A DNA stretch of 64,000 nt from Ottelia alismoides. Lineage: Eukaryota > Streptophyta > Magnoliopsida > Alismatales > Hydrocharitaceae. Made by a program: the position numbers and the translations under genes. The notes under the pieces were generated by a model, which saw only the letters and a list, made by a program, of their open reading frames with translations, did no database searches and was not told the DNA's origin. The stretch lies in assembly GCA_037367405.1 (NCBI GenBank), contig JAZKJV010002621.1, positions 248,001-312,000 on the forward strand, read 5' to 3'. Below, piece after piece: positions 1 through 10,483 of the stretch. The stretch's first letter is position 1. Each line of letters begins with the position of its first letter.

Positions 1-1013
1 CAATGAGTCCAATTACCAATTTTATTTAGGTCAAAGTTTTCTTAGCAGTCCCTTTTTTAATTTTTTTGTGTTATCGCTTCTTTTGAGTAGATTCAAACAA
101 GCGCCTAACGATTTTGTATTTTCTTTATCCTAATTTATCCAAAATAAGAGGGGGGAAAGAGTCGGGAAAAGCCAATGCAAGTCGGCACCAAGATGGAAAT
201 CTCACCTTTGTGCCTAAATGATGGATGCAAAGTAAGAAGACTTACAACGAATCCCAGCTCTCTCCATGCGGGATGCGAGGCAGAAATTTATAAACCTAAT
301 CTATATGCCGGTATGCAATACGGAAATCGTCCTAAGATAGGCAACTGCTAGCGTGAAGAACCACGAGTTAACCGCTAACTCCCAATCCTAGTGTCCGGTC
401 TAGGCTCACTCCTCCTCTGCTCAACACATTTGAGTTAGGAAAAAGCGCTTGTGTGGAGTGAGCTCGCGGCGCGCAGATCTAGAGCCAATGATCAACTACT
501 TAATTAATCTAAGTCCAAATACGAACTATAGGAGCATGCAAGAGTTATTAGGGTGTTTGGACCTAGTCTAATCGAATCAAGCAGGACCTAAATCTAAGAG
601 CTCAATCCACAAAAGAAATGAAAAGGAAAACAAAATCGGAAAATGACAGTCGATAAAACACGAGAAAGCCGCGGTGAGCCCCCGGGTGAACAAACACCCG
701 GAAATTATGCCTGAAGTGTTCAAGTGTCCAAATCCTGTATTATTACAAATTAGATAAATAACTCTCTCTCACAAAAAGAAAAGCAACTATCTCTCTCTCT
801 AGTTCTCCTGCTCTCTCCTGCCGGCTAGGGTAGAATAGCCGGCTCCTCCTCCCAAGACTGTACAGGATCCCCTAGGCGATCCTCCTCGGTCAGCGGTCCC
901 TCGTAAGAAAACAAAAGAGATGTCAGACAGTTCCAAATAAATGATGCACAAGAGACAAATAATCAAAAATGGCTAAGTAAATAAAAGACCCAAAAGGCAC
1001 TCTACAAACCGAT
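1..1013 (-). mobile_element. E3 leader region (Athila-type element, minus strand, runs off left edge)
   Basis: This stretch lies immediately downstream, on the minus strand, of a tRNA-Asp primer-binding site, so it should be the untranslated leader of element E3 before its gag gene. No long ORF is visible. Parts correspond to the leaders of E1 and E2: the region near 390-440 resembles the E1 leader near 7450-7500, and 145-185 resembles the segment near 7690-7740. The GAG-rich stretch and the short inverted repeat near 677-700 (GGTGAAC/GTTCACC-like flanks around CCCGGG) are unremarkable. The coding part of E3 lies outside the window. Confidence 0.6.
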
Positions 1014-1033
1014 GCTCCCCGGCAACGGTGCCA
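1014..1033 (-). promoter_or_regulatory. E3 primer-binding site (tRNA-Asp type)
   Basis: On the minus strand this reads TGGCACCGTTGCCGGGGAGC. It is complementary to the 3' end of plant tRNA-Asp(GUC) with one change (A for G at position 5). It starts two bases after the LTR end, where minus-strand reverse transcription would be primed. The same site follows the E1 and E2 5' LTRs, and it fixes the orientation of E3 as minus. Confidence 0.8.
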
Positions 1034-1035
1034 TT

Positions 1036-3012
1036 TGAGAAAGCGAGAAAAGCGAGAGCCGCTAAATAGTGGTCTGACAGGTCAGACTCACTGTCGCTGA
1101 TGCGACTACTCAGGCCTCCTCGATCTTCAACAATTAACCCACACAATCAATCACGGAATGAATAGCAAGGATTAAAATTTATTATACCCTACTAAAAATG
1201 TACAATGGCAAGCAAGTAGGGGTCGAACTCAGGAAGCAAGGGTGTAAAGCATAGATAAAAAATCCAAAACTAGGTCTAGTAAGCCACTTAGCCAATCTAG
1301 ATTTTTTGTGGGTTTTTAATTTTTAATTTTTTTATTTAATTTTTAATTTTTAATTTTGTATTTTGATTTTTAATTTTTTGATTTTTATAATTTTATACTT
1401 ATAATTTTTTTGTTTTTTGAATATTGGAAAATAAAAACAATGGAATAAAAGACAAGGTAAAATATTTATAAAAATAAGCAAAAATAACCAAAAATTCAGA
1501 AATAAAATGTTTTTGATATTTTTAGATTTTTTACTGTTTTTTTGATTTTTGGGTATTTTTCAAGGTGTTTTTGGTATTTTTAAATACTGAAATAAGAGAA
1601 AACAGTGACAAAGTTGCTGGCTGGGGATAAAACTGGAATTAAAAATAGAAAATAGCCACAAAATTTATCCACACTATTTTTCAAATAAAGAGGATAAAAT
1701 CTAGAGCAAACAGAAACCGAGTTTGTATTTTTTGGAGTTTTCTTTGATTATATATATATTTTTTGAAGTTTTAGAGTGTTTTTAAATTTTTAGTGTTTTT
1801 CTTTTGAGATTTTTAGTGATTTTTGGACTGACACTAAAATATGATAAAATAGACACTAGGGATTTTTTTTGGAATTTTTGGAAGTATTTTAATATTTTTT
1901 TATTTTCTAGGCTAGACAGTGCTGAAACAACATGTTTTTGATTTTTAATAAATATAAAAATACAATAAAATTAAAAACTAAAAATATGGCATAAAAGTAG
2001 AAGCAAACAGGAGCTTAAACCTATTTTTTTAGAATTTTTGGCAATTAAATGAGGCATGAGAAAAATAGGCTAAGCACAAAAATCCTAAGCCTAGCAGGGG
2101 TATAATTGTAATTATAGAGACATCCAGGGGCTTAGCAGCGATTTTCACCAAAGAAGCACGCGCAGAACACGTGAAACGCCATTCACAGGGGTATAATTGT
2201 AAATATCAAAAGCCAGCAGGGCATGCATGCAATATTTCCGAAAACATATTATATTAACTACGCATAGGGATAAAATTGCAAATAACGAAAAGTTCAGGGC
2301 CAAAACTGCAAAATATCCAAAAGTCACGCACCCCAGTCACGTGAGGTGACGTGGCGTGGACCGAAGTGCAAATAGTGCAACTGTGAGGGTCTAAGTGCAA
2401 ATATAACAAAACTTTTTAAACTTCAAACGAAAGTTACTAGACTAAAAAGTAAAAACAAAAATGCTTGGGCTGAAGATGCAAAATACCCAAGCTCCCGATC
2501 GTGCGGCCGATGGAGTTCCACTTGGACACGTGGCGAGCATCGAGCGGTTGATACCCCTTCGTGCTGGACGGCTGAGATTAGATCATGGGTGGTCGATCCA
2601 ACAGCGAGGAGCAGCACGCGATCGGACGGCTGGCGTCGCGTCTGGAGGTGGTGACTGATCCGACGACAAGGGGAGGTTCATGAAGAACACCTCCCCGGCG
2701 AGGTTTGAGCGGCGATTGCAGCCGACACACGGCCGCTCCGGCCCCCGGATCAAGGGAAAAAGGATCCTAGGGCCCTTCCGCGTCAACTGATGGCCTCCGG
2801 TGAGGTTGAGGAGGCGTGGAGTGGCCGGACGAGGAAGGCGACCTGGGCGGAGACGTCTGGAGTCGATGAAGGTCGATGGAGCCTTCTCAGGGGCTCGGAC
2901 CTGCAGGGTTAAGTGCGCAAAAACCAGACAAGCAAAATGGTGGAGTCTGATGGGTTGAATGAGGCGGTTGGTGGTGCGGGCGAAGGGCTCCGGCGAGCAG
3001 CGGAGAGGGGAG
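1036..3012 (-). repeat. E3 5' LTR, promoter-distal part (U5/R side), split by E1
   Basis: On the minus strand this is the downstream part of an LTR ending in TCTCA two bases before the primer-binding site. It contains the usual landmarks of the local LTRs in the expected order: GC-rich sequence near 2460-3012, blocks of the type 'aattgtaa...ggtc' near 2100-2440, a long AT-rich stretch, and the TTCGACC-type motif near 1218-1230. The LTR resumes at 16193 after the inserted element E1. Together the two pieces give about 3.86 kb, similar to the E1 and E2 LTRs. ORFs here are chance frames. Confidence 0.75.
3008..3012. repeat. Target site duplication of E1, left copy (GGGAG)
   Basis: GGGAG directly precedes the first base of the E1 5' LTR, and the same five bases follow the last base of its 3' LTR. 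A 5-bp duplication is what Ty3/gypsy integrases make. It shows that E1 inserted as one unit into the E3 LTR. Confidence 0.9.
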
Positions 3013-3984
3013 TGATGAATACCCATTCATCACTCTTTATTCTTATATTTTAGCTACAAAAACCTTTGCAAATGCATGTAGATATATGTAAATACAAATA
3101 ATTACCAAAAGCATGCATTGTGTAAAAACTTATAATTAGCATGTTTTTGTGCAAAAATAAAAGAATAAAGATTAAAAAGAAAAAGAGGGAAATATTTAGA
3201 ATAAATATTGAGCAACCTAACCCAAGGGAGGGCTCAGCATGGGCCTGACCGCATAAAAGCCAAAGTAGAGGGAGATAGGGGCTCATGTGTAAATATTTGT
3301 GTAAATAAATAAAAATATATTTTCCTCACCAAAAAGATGATTGAAAATACTTGTATATATTTATGAATATAAAAACAAATGATAAAAATATAAAAATTAA
3401 AAAGGAAACAAAAACATCACCTTCACCATGTACATAAACCACACCTATGTATTTATTTAGCCTTGTAAATATATATAATTAATTTTTATAATTTTTGTAA
3501 ATAGTCTATGTTATATATTGTAAAAAATAAAATAAAAACAATTAAAATCAAAACAAAATAAAAATAGAAAAATTAAAAATACAAAAAGACATTGTACATA
3601 TACCATGTATATAAATATATATATATATATGTATTTATTTTACTCATGTATATAAATAATAAAAATAAAACAAAAACACCCTTTTATTCCTTATTTTTAA
3701 TAAAAATAAATAAAATATAAAAGGGGAATAAAATTGTACAAAAATAATAATTAAAAATCAAAAATCAAAACCCTATATATTGTATATATACCTATATCCA
3801 ACCCTACTATGTAAATACTTTTTTTTTACTTTAAAAAATTAATTAAAAATCACTAAAAAATAGAGAAAAATAAAATAAAAATATTTCATGTTTTAAGTTT
3901 TTGTTAATTCGGTCATTTTCTAGCCTAAAATAATTAAATAAAAAAATCAATGCGTGGCGACTCCTGATTGGTCCACGGGGGTTT

Positions 3985-4000
3985 GTTGACCCCGGTCAAC
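3985..4000 (+). promoter_or_regulatory. Inverted W-box pair in E1 U3 (5' LTR)
   Basis: GTTGACC and GGTCAAC face each other across two bases. TTGACC is the core bound by WRKY transcription factors. The pair sits about 217 bp upstream of the TATA-like site and recurs in E2 and E3 LTRs, which suggests conserved regulation of element transcription. Binding itself is inferred. Confidence 0.55.
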
Positions 4001-4201
4001 TTCCCCCGCGGACCCTTCTCTTTTGCGGATCTGGCGACCGACCCGTCTTCTCAAAATTCTACCCGCCTGACCCTACCACCATTGATCCAAACCCCGGGCT
4101 CCGATTAACCTCTGATCATCCAGGACCCTCGCCCGGGGTGGGTTTGCTGGATCCGAGCTCCGCGTTACTCGCCCGATCACCATCTTCTCGGACCCAGCAC
4201 C

Positions 4202-4207
4202 ATATAT
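4202..4207 (+). promoter_or_regulatory. TATA-like site of the E1 LTR promoter
   Basis: ATATAT lies at the position equivalent to the clear TATAAAT of E2 (42642-42648), about 217 bp after the W-box pair and just before the GC-rich transcribed part. Transcription would start about 30 bp downstream, making U3 about 1.2 kb. The 3' LTR copy reads AAATATAAT, a slightly different version. Confidence 0.45.
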
Positions 4208-5319
4208 GATGTCGTCTCCGGCGACCTAATTCTTCCATCTTTGATCTTCCCCTCGGAGCCTGTGACCTCCTCCAGCGTCCCTGAGTGACAGCCGTGGCCC
4301 TTGGAGTTGCAGCGAGGCCCGGGAAGCCGGGAGTCACTGATCCGGTGGTAAACGCCGCCGTGCGCCGCCGTGAGCGCGCTCAGCCTCGGGGACTCGACGA
4401 CCCCTTGCAGGCAATGACCGGGAGCTTCATCAGCTCCAGCCCAGTCGAATGCGCCCATCAGGTAGCTTCCGTAGTCTCTAGTTTAGCGTAGAATAGGCTT
4501 TTTTGATTCCCAGTAGCTTAGCTCCGCCGCCTTCACCTGCCGTCTCCGTCCACTCACTTGACCATCTGACTCCGCCACCACCTTCGCCTGACTACTCTCC
4601 ACCTTCTCCGCCCCTTCACTCCCCCTGGCTCGCCCCGGAGCAGGGTATCGTCTCTCACACTCCGCCGTTCACCGGAGAGCCATCGCACCGCCTCACCCGT
4701 CACCATCCTCCCGCTCTGACGGGTCGAGGCAATTTGCCCTCGACCCAGCTTCTTTCCTGTGCAGGTATCTCGGCCAATCGACCTTATCTGGAGGTCGGAA
4801 CTTCTGGGCACAGTAGCTCCAGGTCGTTCACGTCGCCGGAGCTCTCTGGAGCTCCTCGCCTTCATCGGAGCAGAGCATTGGGTGCGGGGCTTCACGGCGA
4901 AGCTTTCCCGCACCCCAGGAGAGGCAGACGAAGACCACCACACGCACAGAGGGCCGGCGAAAGTTGCCGGCGACCAGTTCTTCTAGGATCGTCGTCTGCC
5001 GTTCGATCGGTCCTCCGCGTCCCAGTCGCAATCAGATCCATCCATCTAGGCGCACCGTCACCGTTTGATCCTCCCGAGGATCGATCTCGACCATCCGTGA
5101 GGAGGGAGAGGCACCAGCGAGTACCATCCATCTGATCTGCCACGTGCCCGCCTCTCCTCCGTCGATTCACCAAGAGTTCAGCCTCCAGCGAGCCGTCACC
5201 GTCCGATCTCCACGTGGAGAGCTCTCAGACGTCCGATCAGGCCAACGCTTTCAAGGGTTAAGGCACCATTCATCTCTATCGTCAGATCTGCCACGCGTCA
5301 CGCATCCGGCCATCGGCGT

Positions 5320-5325
5320 AATAAA
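5320..5325 (+). terminator. Polyadenylation signal AATAAA in the E1 LTR
   Basis: AATAAA followed by a G-run lies at the end of the GC-rich part of the LTR, at the same place as AATAAA in the E2 LTR. In the 3' LTR this would direct the 3' end of the element RNA. The call rests on position and motif only. Confidence 0.45.
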
Positions 5326-6658
5326 AGGGGTAAATTGTACTTAGGCCCCTTTTCTTTTATGCATTTAGTTTTAGTCCTGTAAATACTTGGCGTAGTTTTT
5401 TTATTTTTGTGGAAATTGCACTGTGGACCTCTATGTTTATTTAAATTGCATTTATACCCCTGCCTGTTGTGGACACGTGCATCGACACGTGATTATTTGG
5501 TGTATTTGCATTTTTGACCCTGCACTTTCGCCCTGTTACGTTTCATACTTTTACAAATAGGAATTGCAATTTGGTCCTTCCAGGCCTGAGTCACGCTTAT
5601 CGTGCGTGGCCTGGAGGGTAATTTGCACTCCTGTACCTATACTCTTCAGGGTTGTTGTTCCAGGGGTCCAGAACCTTGCTTTAATTGCAGAAAGGTCCCT
5701 GTGCACTGTTGCTTCTTTTTATTTTTGAATAAAATATCAAATCACCTCCAAATCCAACGAAAATTGGACACATGGCTCCTGCCATGTTGTAAAATTTTCG
5801 TAGATTTTTGAGGACATTTTTGATTTCGTTTGATATTTTTAAAAAATCAAAAACCATTATTTTTGTTACTGTCTAGTTTGAAAAATCACAAAAAATATAA
5901 AAACTCACTTAAAAATTCTATAAAAATTAGTTACTGTTTGTTTAGCTTAGCTTGATTTTCTAGCCAAGTTTGGCTATTTTTCATTACTTAAAAACACCAA
6001 AAACTTAAAAACACTAAAAAACCCATAAAAATTCTAGTAAATAAATTAAAAATCCAAAAATAATAAAATTGGTATCTGAATTTTCCTTATTTCATCTACT
6101 TTATAGGAAAATTACCTCCAGGCCATTTTGAGGCTTTAGATATTTTATCTAGGGACTTTTGGCTCGGCTGGACAGTACCATTGTTTTTAGCTACTGTTTG
6201 ATTTTTAGAAAATAAAATAAACACCAGAAAATTATCAAAAATTCACCAAAACACTAAAAAATATAAAAAACATAAAAACATTTTTGTTGTAATTTTTGGT
6301 TGATTTTTAATGTATTAAATAATTTGTTGAAGTGTGCTTTTCCTTTGTTTTCTTATTTTCTTCATATATTAAAAATCCAAAAAAAAATTATAAAAATAAT
6401 TAAAAACCACTAAAAATATTTTCTTTCTTTATTTTATTTGTTTTTACTACTTCGTAGGCCTCTCGGCCAACCCGTGCTCCTTGAGTTCGACCCTGGGTGC
6501 TATACTAGGTTAATCACATAGCAGGACCGCTATTCGTGTTTCGTTGATTTTATCTCTATTTAGTGGTTCACTTTTCTTGATTTAGCGCATCTGAGCGACC
6601 GAGGTCGCAACGACCATTTTTGTACCTTTACCTTAGTCGTTCGGAGCGCCTATCAGAA

Positions 6659-6676
6659 TGGCGCCGTCGCCGGGGA
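6659..6676 (+). promoter_or_regulatory. E1 primer-binding site (tRNA-Asp type)
   Basis: TGGCGCCGTCGCCGGGGA starts three bases after the LTR end and matches the complement of the 3' end of plant tRNA-Asp(GUC) except for one base. Athila-lineage elements use this tRNA. It primes minus-strand DNA synthesis. Confidence 0.85.
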
Positions 6677-8212
6677 GCACGGCTTAGTAGTTGATTTTCT
6701 TTTTATTTTATTTTTCGCGGCTTTTCGCGGCTCTTTCAGAGCTCGCAGTTTTTCGCGGTTCTTGTTCATATTTTATTTTTGTTTTATTTTGTTTTATTTT
6801 TATTTTCTTTTGTTTTTGTTTTTGTTTTTGTTTTATTTTGTATGTTTATTTTTATTTTGCATTTTTGCATATATACCCTCCATTTTATTTCCATTTATTT
6901 TCCTTTATTAGTATTGGATTATTGGTTCTGACCACTTTGCTTTTTCTTGCGAGGGCCCGAGGACCGAGGCGGCTGATCTCGAGAAGCCGACGCAATCGCG
7001 GGATTCGGAGGCGGCTCCTTTCTTCGCGGAGCCGCAGGAGAGAGTGAGAGAGAGTTGAGTGGGTGAGGATTAGAGTAGATTTTTGTTTTCATTATTATTG
7101 TAATAATACAGGGACACTGGACTTGGACTCTTTGGACTATACTTGCTTAGCGGGTCTGCTTCACCGAGCACCGGTGTGCTCGGGGGACCCTTAGGACTTT
7201 CGCGGTTTTTCGCGGTTTTTGGTTTTATTTTCTTTTCTTTCTGCCTTTTCCGGTGTTTACGCGGTTTTTGCTCGAGCCCCTAGACTTAGGAATTTCTGGT
7301 GATTGTGCCGTAATTAGTAGGATCCCCACACCTAACTGATTATCTGTTCCTATAGAACGTAATTGGACCTACTAAAAATCATTAATAAAAATAATCGACT
7401 CATTTACCTTCGTAGCCTGCGTGCCGCAACCTGTCCTGTAAAGCGCTTTCTCCTACCCCCGATTTGTCGGACAGAGGAGAGACGGGCCAAGACCGGACTC
7501 TTTGGCTTGGAGGTCGGTGACCGGTTAGACGGTTCTTCGCTAGAAATTGCTCATCTAGGACTCGGCTTTCCCTTTGCATCATTTAGGTAGTTTCCTTTCT
7601 GTCTTTATATTTATGCGCGGATCATATTGCATGTAGAGTGTTGGAGACAAGGTACGCATTTCTGACTTTGCATGCATCATTGATTTATCGCGCATCGGCT
7701 TTTTCGTCTTCTCCCCCCTGTTTTGGATTAAATAACCAGGAGAACCGAAAAATTCGTTAGGCGGTTTCTTTTTATTGAAAAATATCTAAAAATAAAAACA
7801 ATAAAATCGGGACTGCTAATCATACTTGACCTAAAAGACACTTCACTGAAAATCTGTCTTGGGGAGAGTAAACCCCTCCTTGTCTGGTTTGGATGAGCGA
7901 GAGAGTGATCCGAACATTAGGATAGAGCCTCCGATCTTTTCTTGACTGATTACCGGCTTTCAGTACGGGACAGTCGGTCGAGAGAGATTAGGATACCTAT
8001 TTACCTCACGTAATCGCTCTGATAGACTGGATGATCACCTAAAATAAAATTGACAAGATAATTGACCGATCCCTTCGGTCTTCAGCTCTGTGTGCGTAGG
8101 TGAATTGGGGGTTTGCTTGTTCATCTTATTTGATTTCCAGATCCCTTCGATCCTTTCTCATCACCCTCCCTCACCTCCCTTCATTTCTTTTCTTCTTCTT
8201 CTTTATCCCTGG
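6677..8212 (+). mobile_element. E1 untranslated leader
   Basis: About 1.5 kb between the primer-binding site and gag without a credible gene. It contains clusters of the short motif TTTTTCGCGGC/T (6711-6760 and 7198-7270), a T-rich tract (6770-6900), and a segment near 6950-7060 with GAG/CGG-rich sequence. All of these have counterparts in the E2 leader. The conserved leader probably holds packaging or dimerisation signals, which is inference. Confidence 0.6.
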
Positions 8213-9061
8213 ATGATGGATTCCCCTCACTACGAACCGACTCTTACGGCTTCTTCTCCGTCTTCTGACCATCACTCCAGTCCACCTTCTAGGGAGGTCG
8301 GATCTCCGACCAACCTCCCGCTCCCTCCCTCCCTTTCATCTCATTACTCTGGGCATGCTGTGCGAGACGTCCGAGGATACCCGATAGAGCAGATGCGAGA
8401 CCCGGACGATGTTGTTGCTGAGTTGAGAGCGCACTCCGTTGGGGACCTGAGAGAGCAGTGGAGATCAGCAGACATATCCTATTCCAGAAGGATGGAGGAG
8501 CAGATAGCCTATGGAGCTCAGTCAGCTTCTACACTTGGTCCATTCGTCTTGGATTTGGATTACATTCAGCGACTGCTGACATTTTCAGGAGAGGCGCACG
8601 AGGAGCCTTATCTTCACCTGTCAGCTTTCGAGGAGTTTTGCAGAGTACAGAGATATTCAGACATCACTGCAGAGGAGCTGATGAGCAGGACCTTCCCCTT
8701 CACGCTTCACGACAAAGCCATGAGGTGGCACCGACGATTGGGGAAGACATTCGAGACGTGGGGAGAGATACACCGAGAGTTCTTGCAGAGATACTTCCCT
8801 CCACGAAGAGCAGAGTTTATGCGGTCTTTGATCACGGACTTTTCAATTGACCCCCAGGAGCCATTGCACGAGGCATGGCTGAGGTTTCTTGACCTCTTGA
8901 GGAGATTCCCTAAGCACGGACTGCCACTTACAGACCTGATAGAGATCTCCATGCGGGGGATGACCGCAGAGCAGATAGCACTGGTGATTACCACATGTGG
9001 CGGTTCACACCGAAGTTCCGACATTCACCTATTGGATACCAGCTCGAGCCTTCTTGCATAG
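8213..9061 (+). CDS. E1 gag (Retrotrans_gag domain), 282 codons
   Basis: Structural capsid-type protein of a Ty3/gypsy element. I start it at the ATG at 8213 (MMDSPHYEP), because the frame upstream offers only a GTG. A Ser/Pro-rich N-terminus is followed by a Retrotrans_gag domain at about residues 120-265. It has the typical pattern: a YLHL segment near 150, FPFTLHDKAMRWHRRL, a W plus YFPPRR segment, SLITDFS, EAWLRFLDLLRRFP, and a terminal TCGGS motif. The ORF ends in TAG 17 codons after CGGS. The E2 gag has the same motifs but is clearly divergent in sequence. No CCHC zinc knuckle is present. The following ORF is in the same frame, so the TAG may be a nonsense mutation or a read-through site. 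Confidence 0.85.
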   Translation: MMDSPHYEPTLTASSPSSDHHSSPPSREVGSPTNLPLPPSLSSHYSGHAVRDVRGYPIEQMRDPDDVVAELRAHSVGDLREQWRSADISYSRRMEEQIAYGAQSASTLGPFVLDLDYIQRLLTFSGEAHEEPYLHLSAFEEFCRVQRYSDITAEELMSRTFPFTLHDKAMRWHRRLGKTFETWGEIHREFLQRYFPPRRAEFMRSLITDFSIDPQEPLHEAWLRFLDLLRRFPKHGLPLTDLIEISMRGMTAEQIALVITTCGGSHRSSDIHLLDTSSSLLA

Positions 9062-10333
9062 AGTTCTTCTACACGAGATGCCTTGGTCGGGACAACACAT
9101 GCGGACGATGCGGTACCAGTGCGGTGTGTCACTTTACATGATGAGACAGTTTCTACACACCAGCACGAGGACTTGGAGCTGACAGCACCACCGACAGAGG
9201 AGATGACTTCCATAGCAGAGGTTCGGACCCAGAGTCTACTTGAGTTCCCGTTGGTGTTCCAGCTGGAGTTCGAGGTAGACCCAAAGTTTCCAGTCGACGA
9301 GTCCTGGATATCAGATCTTCTGATACTCCAGGAACCGGAGGAGCCACAGCTGTTACAGCCATTGACTCAGCTACTTCAGTTTCCAGCCCCAGAGGAGTCA
9401 GTTTCCTTCCTGCAGAGCCACTTCTTGTATGCAGACAGCTACCAGGACTCAGCCCAGCAGCCACAGCTCGATGAGGGACACCACTTTGAGAGTACAGACA
9501 CAGAGAGTCCCGTCTTCGAGCCTTTTGTCCTCCACTTTGTTGAGATAGATACACTTCCTGAGGACCAGCTGACAGACAGCATAGCCGCAGAGCGAGGATC
9601 AGTCGCAGACACTTTGCCAGCTTCCGCGATGTTAACGAGTACCTTCTCCTGCTTCCAGATTGCCGAGACCTACACTTTTGATGATGATGCAGCCTGGTGC
9701 ACTGAGTGGATACTTGATAGCAGCGCAGATGCCAATCTAGATCCTGATCCTCTTCTTGTCACTTCTGATCTTGCATCTCTCCCCGAGGGTTATCTGCGGG
9801 AGGATGCCGCACTCGATGAGTACTCGGTTTCACCTACTGAGAGTGTTTCCGATCTGGCGGAACACGAAACCGAGTCTTTAGATCATTCTGATTCTGATTC
9901 TTCTCACCTCGATGACCCTCGCGAGGATGAGCCCATCCTGGAGATATTCGATGATCTGCCTGATCTTCTTCCATTCTATTCATCGGATATCAGTCTGTTT
10001 AGAGAGTCTCCTGATCTTGACTGTCCATACCTGTTTGAGACACTGATTGACGTGGAGGATTCTATTACTGATCCATCCTTCTCCACGTTTGATTTCTTCG
10101 GCTCTATACTCTCACTCCAGTCTAAACCAGAGCTGATGATTTCTTTTGTGCTACCGGATCGCGATCATTTCTTCTCATATTATTGGCCGGTAGCAGACAC
10201 CCGCCTGATCGCATACCTGGGTGTCTTACTTTACATTGTTGAGTTCGTCGTTGTTCTCACACCGAGACTGCGATGGCAGTACGACATTCGCCTCACCGAT
10301 GCCGTCCTGAACCTTGATACTGCATTGTCCTAG
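9062..10333 (+). CDS. E1 acidic ORF of unknown function, in frame with gag
   Basis: A 423-codon open frame directly follows the gag TAG in the same frame and ends with TAG at 10331. Its first ATG is well inside the frame, so it was probably made as a gag fusion. I recognise no family: no protease DSG/DTG, RT or integrase motif is present. It is very rich in D, E, S, L and P, with repeated short blocks such as EPEEPQLLQPL, DHSDSDSSHLDD and DDLPDLLPFYSSD. Near the end is a hydrophobic stretch (LIAYLGVLLYIVEFVVVLT) long enough to span a membrane, then a short basic-aromatic patch. The acidic make-up recalls the protease-RT linkers of E2 and E4, but I see no convincing alignment. An env-like or linker-derived protein are both possible. 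An open frame this long, without stops, suggests it is or was recently functional. Confidence 0.6.
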   Translation, partial: SSSTRDALVGTTHADDAVPVRCVTLHDETVSTHQHEDLELTAPPTEEMTSIAEVRTQSLLEFPLVFQLEFEVDPKFPVDESWISDLLILQEPEEPQLLQPLTQLLQFPAPEESVSFLQSHFLYADSYQDSAQQPQLDEGHHFESTDTESPVFEPFVLHFVEIDTLPEDQLTDSIAAERGSVADTLPASAMLTSTFSCFQIAETYTFDDDAAWCTEWILDSSADANLDPDPLLVTSDLASLPEGYLREDAALDEYSVSPTESVSDLAEHETESLDHSDSDSSHLDDPREDEPILEIFDDLPDLLPFYSSDISLFRESPDLDCPYLFETLIDVEDSITDPSFSTFDFFGSILSLQSKPELMISFVLPDRDHFFSYYWPVADTRLIAYLGVLLYIVEFVVVLTPRLRWQYDIRLTDAVLNLDTALS

Positions 10334-10483
10334 CCTTTGCTCCCAGCTAGGGGCGTAAAACCTAGCGCTTGTTGAGAGGCACCTCAACATTATACTCTTT
10401 TGTATATACGTGTTTCGTCTCATTTTGATCCTTCTTTCTTCCGTTCTTGTTTTCACCCCAGGTCTCGTTTAGGATTATCTTTG

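Larger units (their letters stand above)
3013..6655 (+). repeat. E1 5' LTR
   Basis: It starts TGATGAATAC and ends GCCTATCA, with short inverted termini TGAT/ATCA. The order is AT-rich U3 (3013-3950), a short GC-rich promoter region with paired W-boxes and a TATA-like site, a GC-rich transcribed stretch (4100-5320), an AATAAA signal and an AT-rich U5 (5330-6655). It matches 12544-16187. ORFs in the GC-rich part, on both strands, are not supported as genes: they recur in both LTR copies and have no recognisable domain. Confidence 0.93.

Noticed and set aside
4503..5135. Long Pro/Ser/Arg-rich ORF (210 codons) in the E1 5' LTR and similar frames at 14265-14792, 42739-43248 and 56692-57249
   Set aside because: These lie in the GC-rich part of LTRs, overlap frames on both strands, recur with shifts and different starts in the paired LTR, and show no domain.
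6659..6676. tRNA-Asp-like sequence as a tRNA gene
   Set aside because: Only the 18-base complement of the tRNA 3' end is present, directly after an LTR: it is a primer-binding site.
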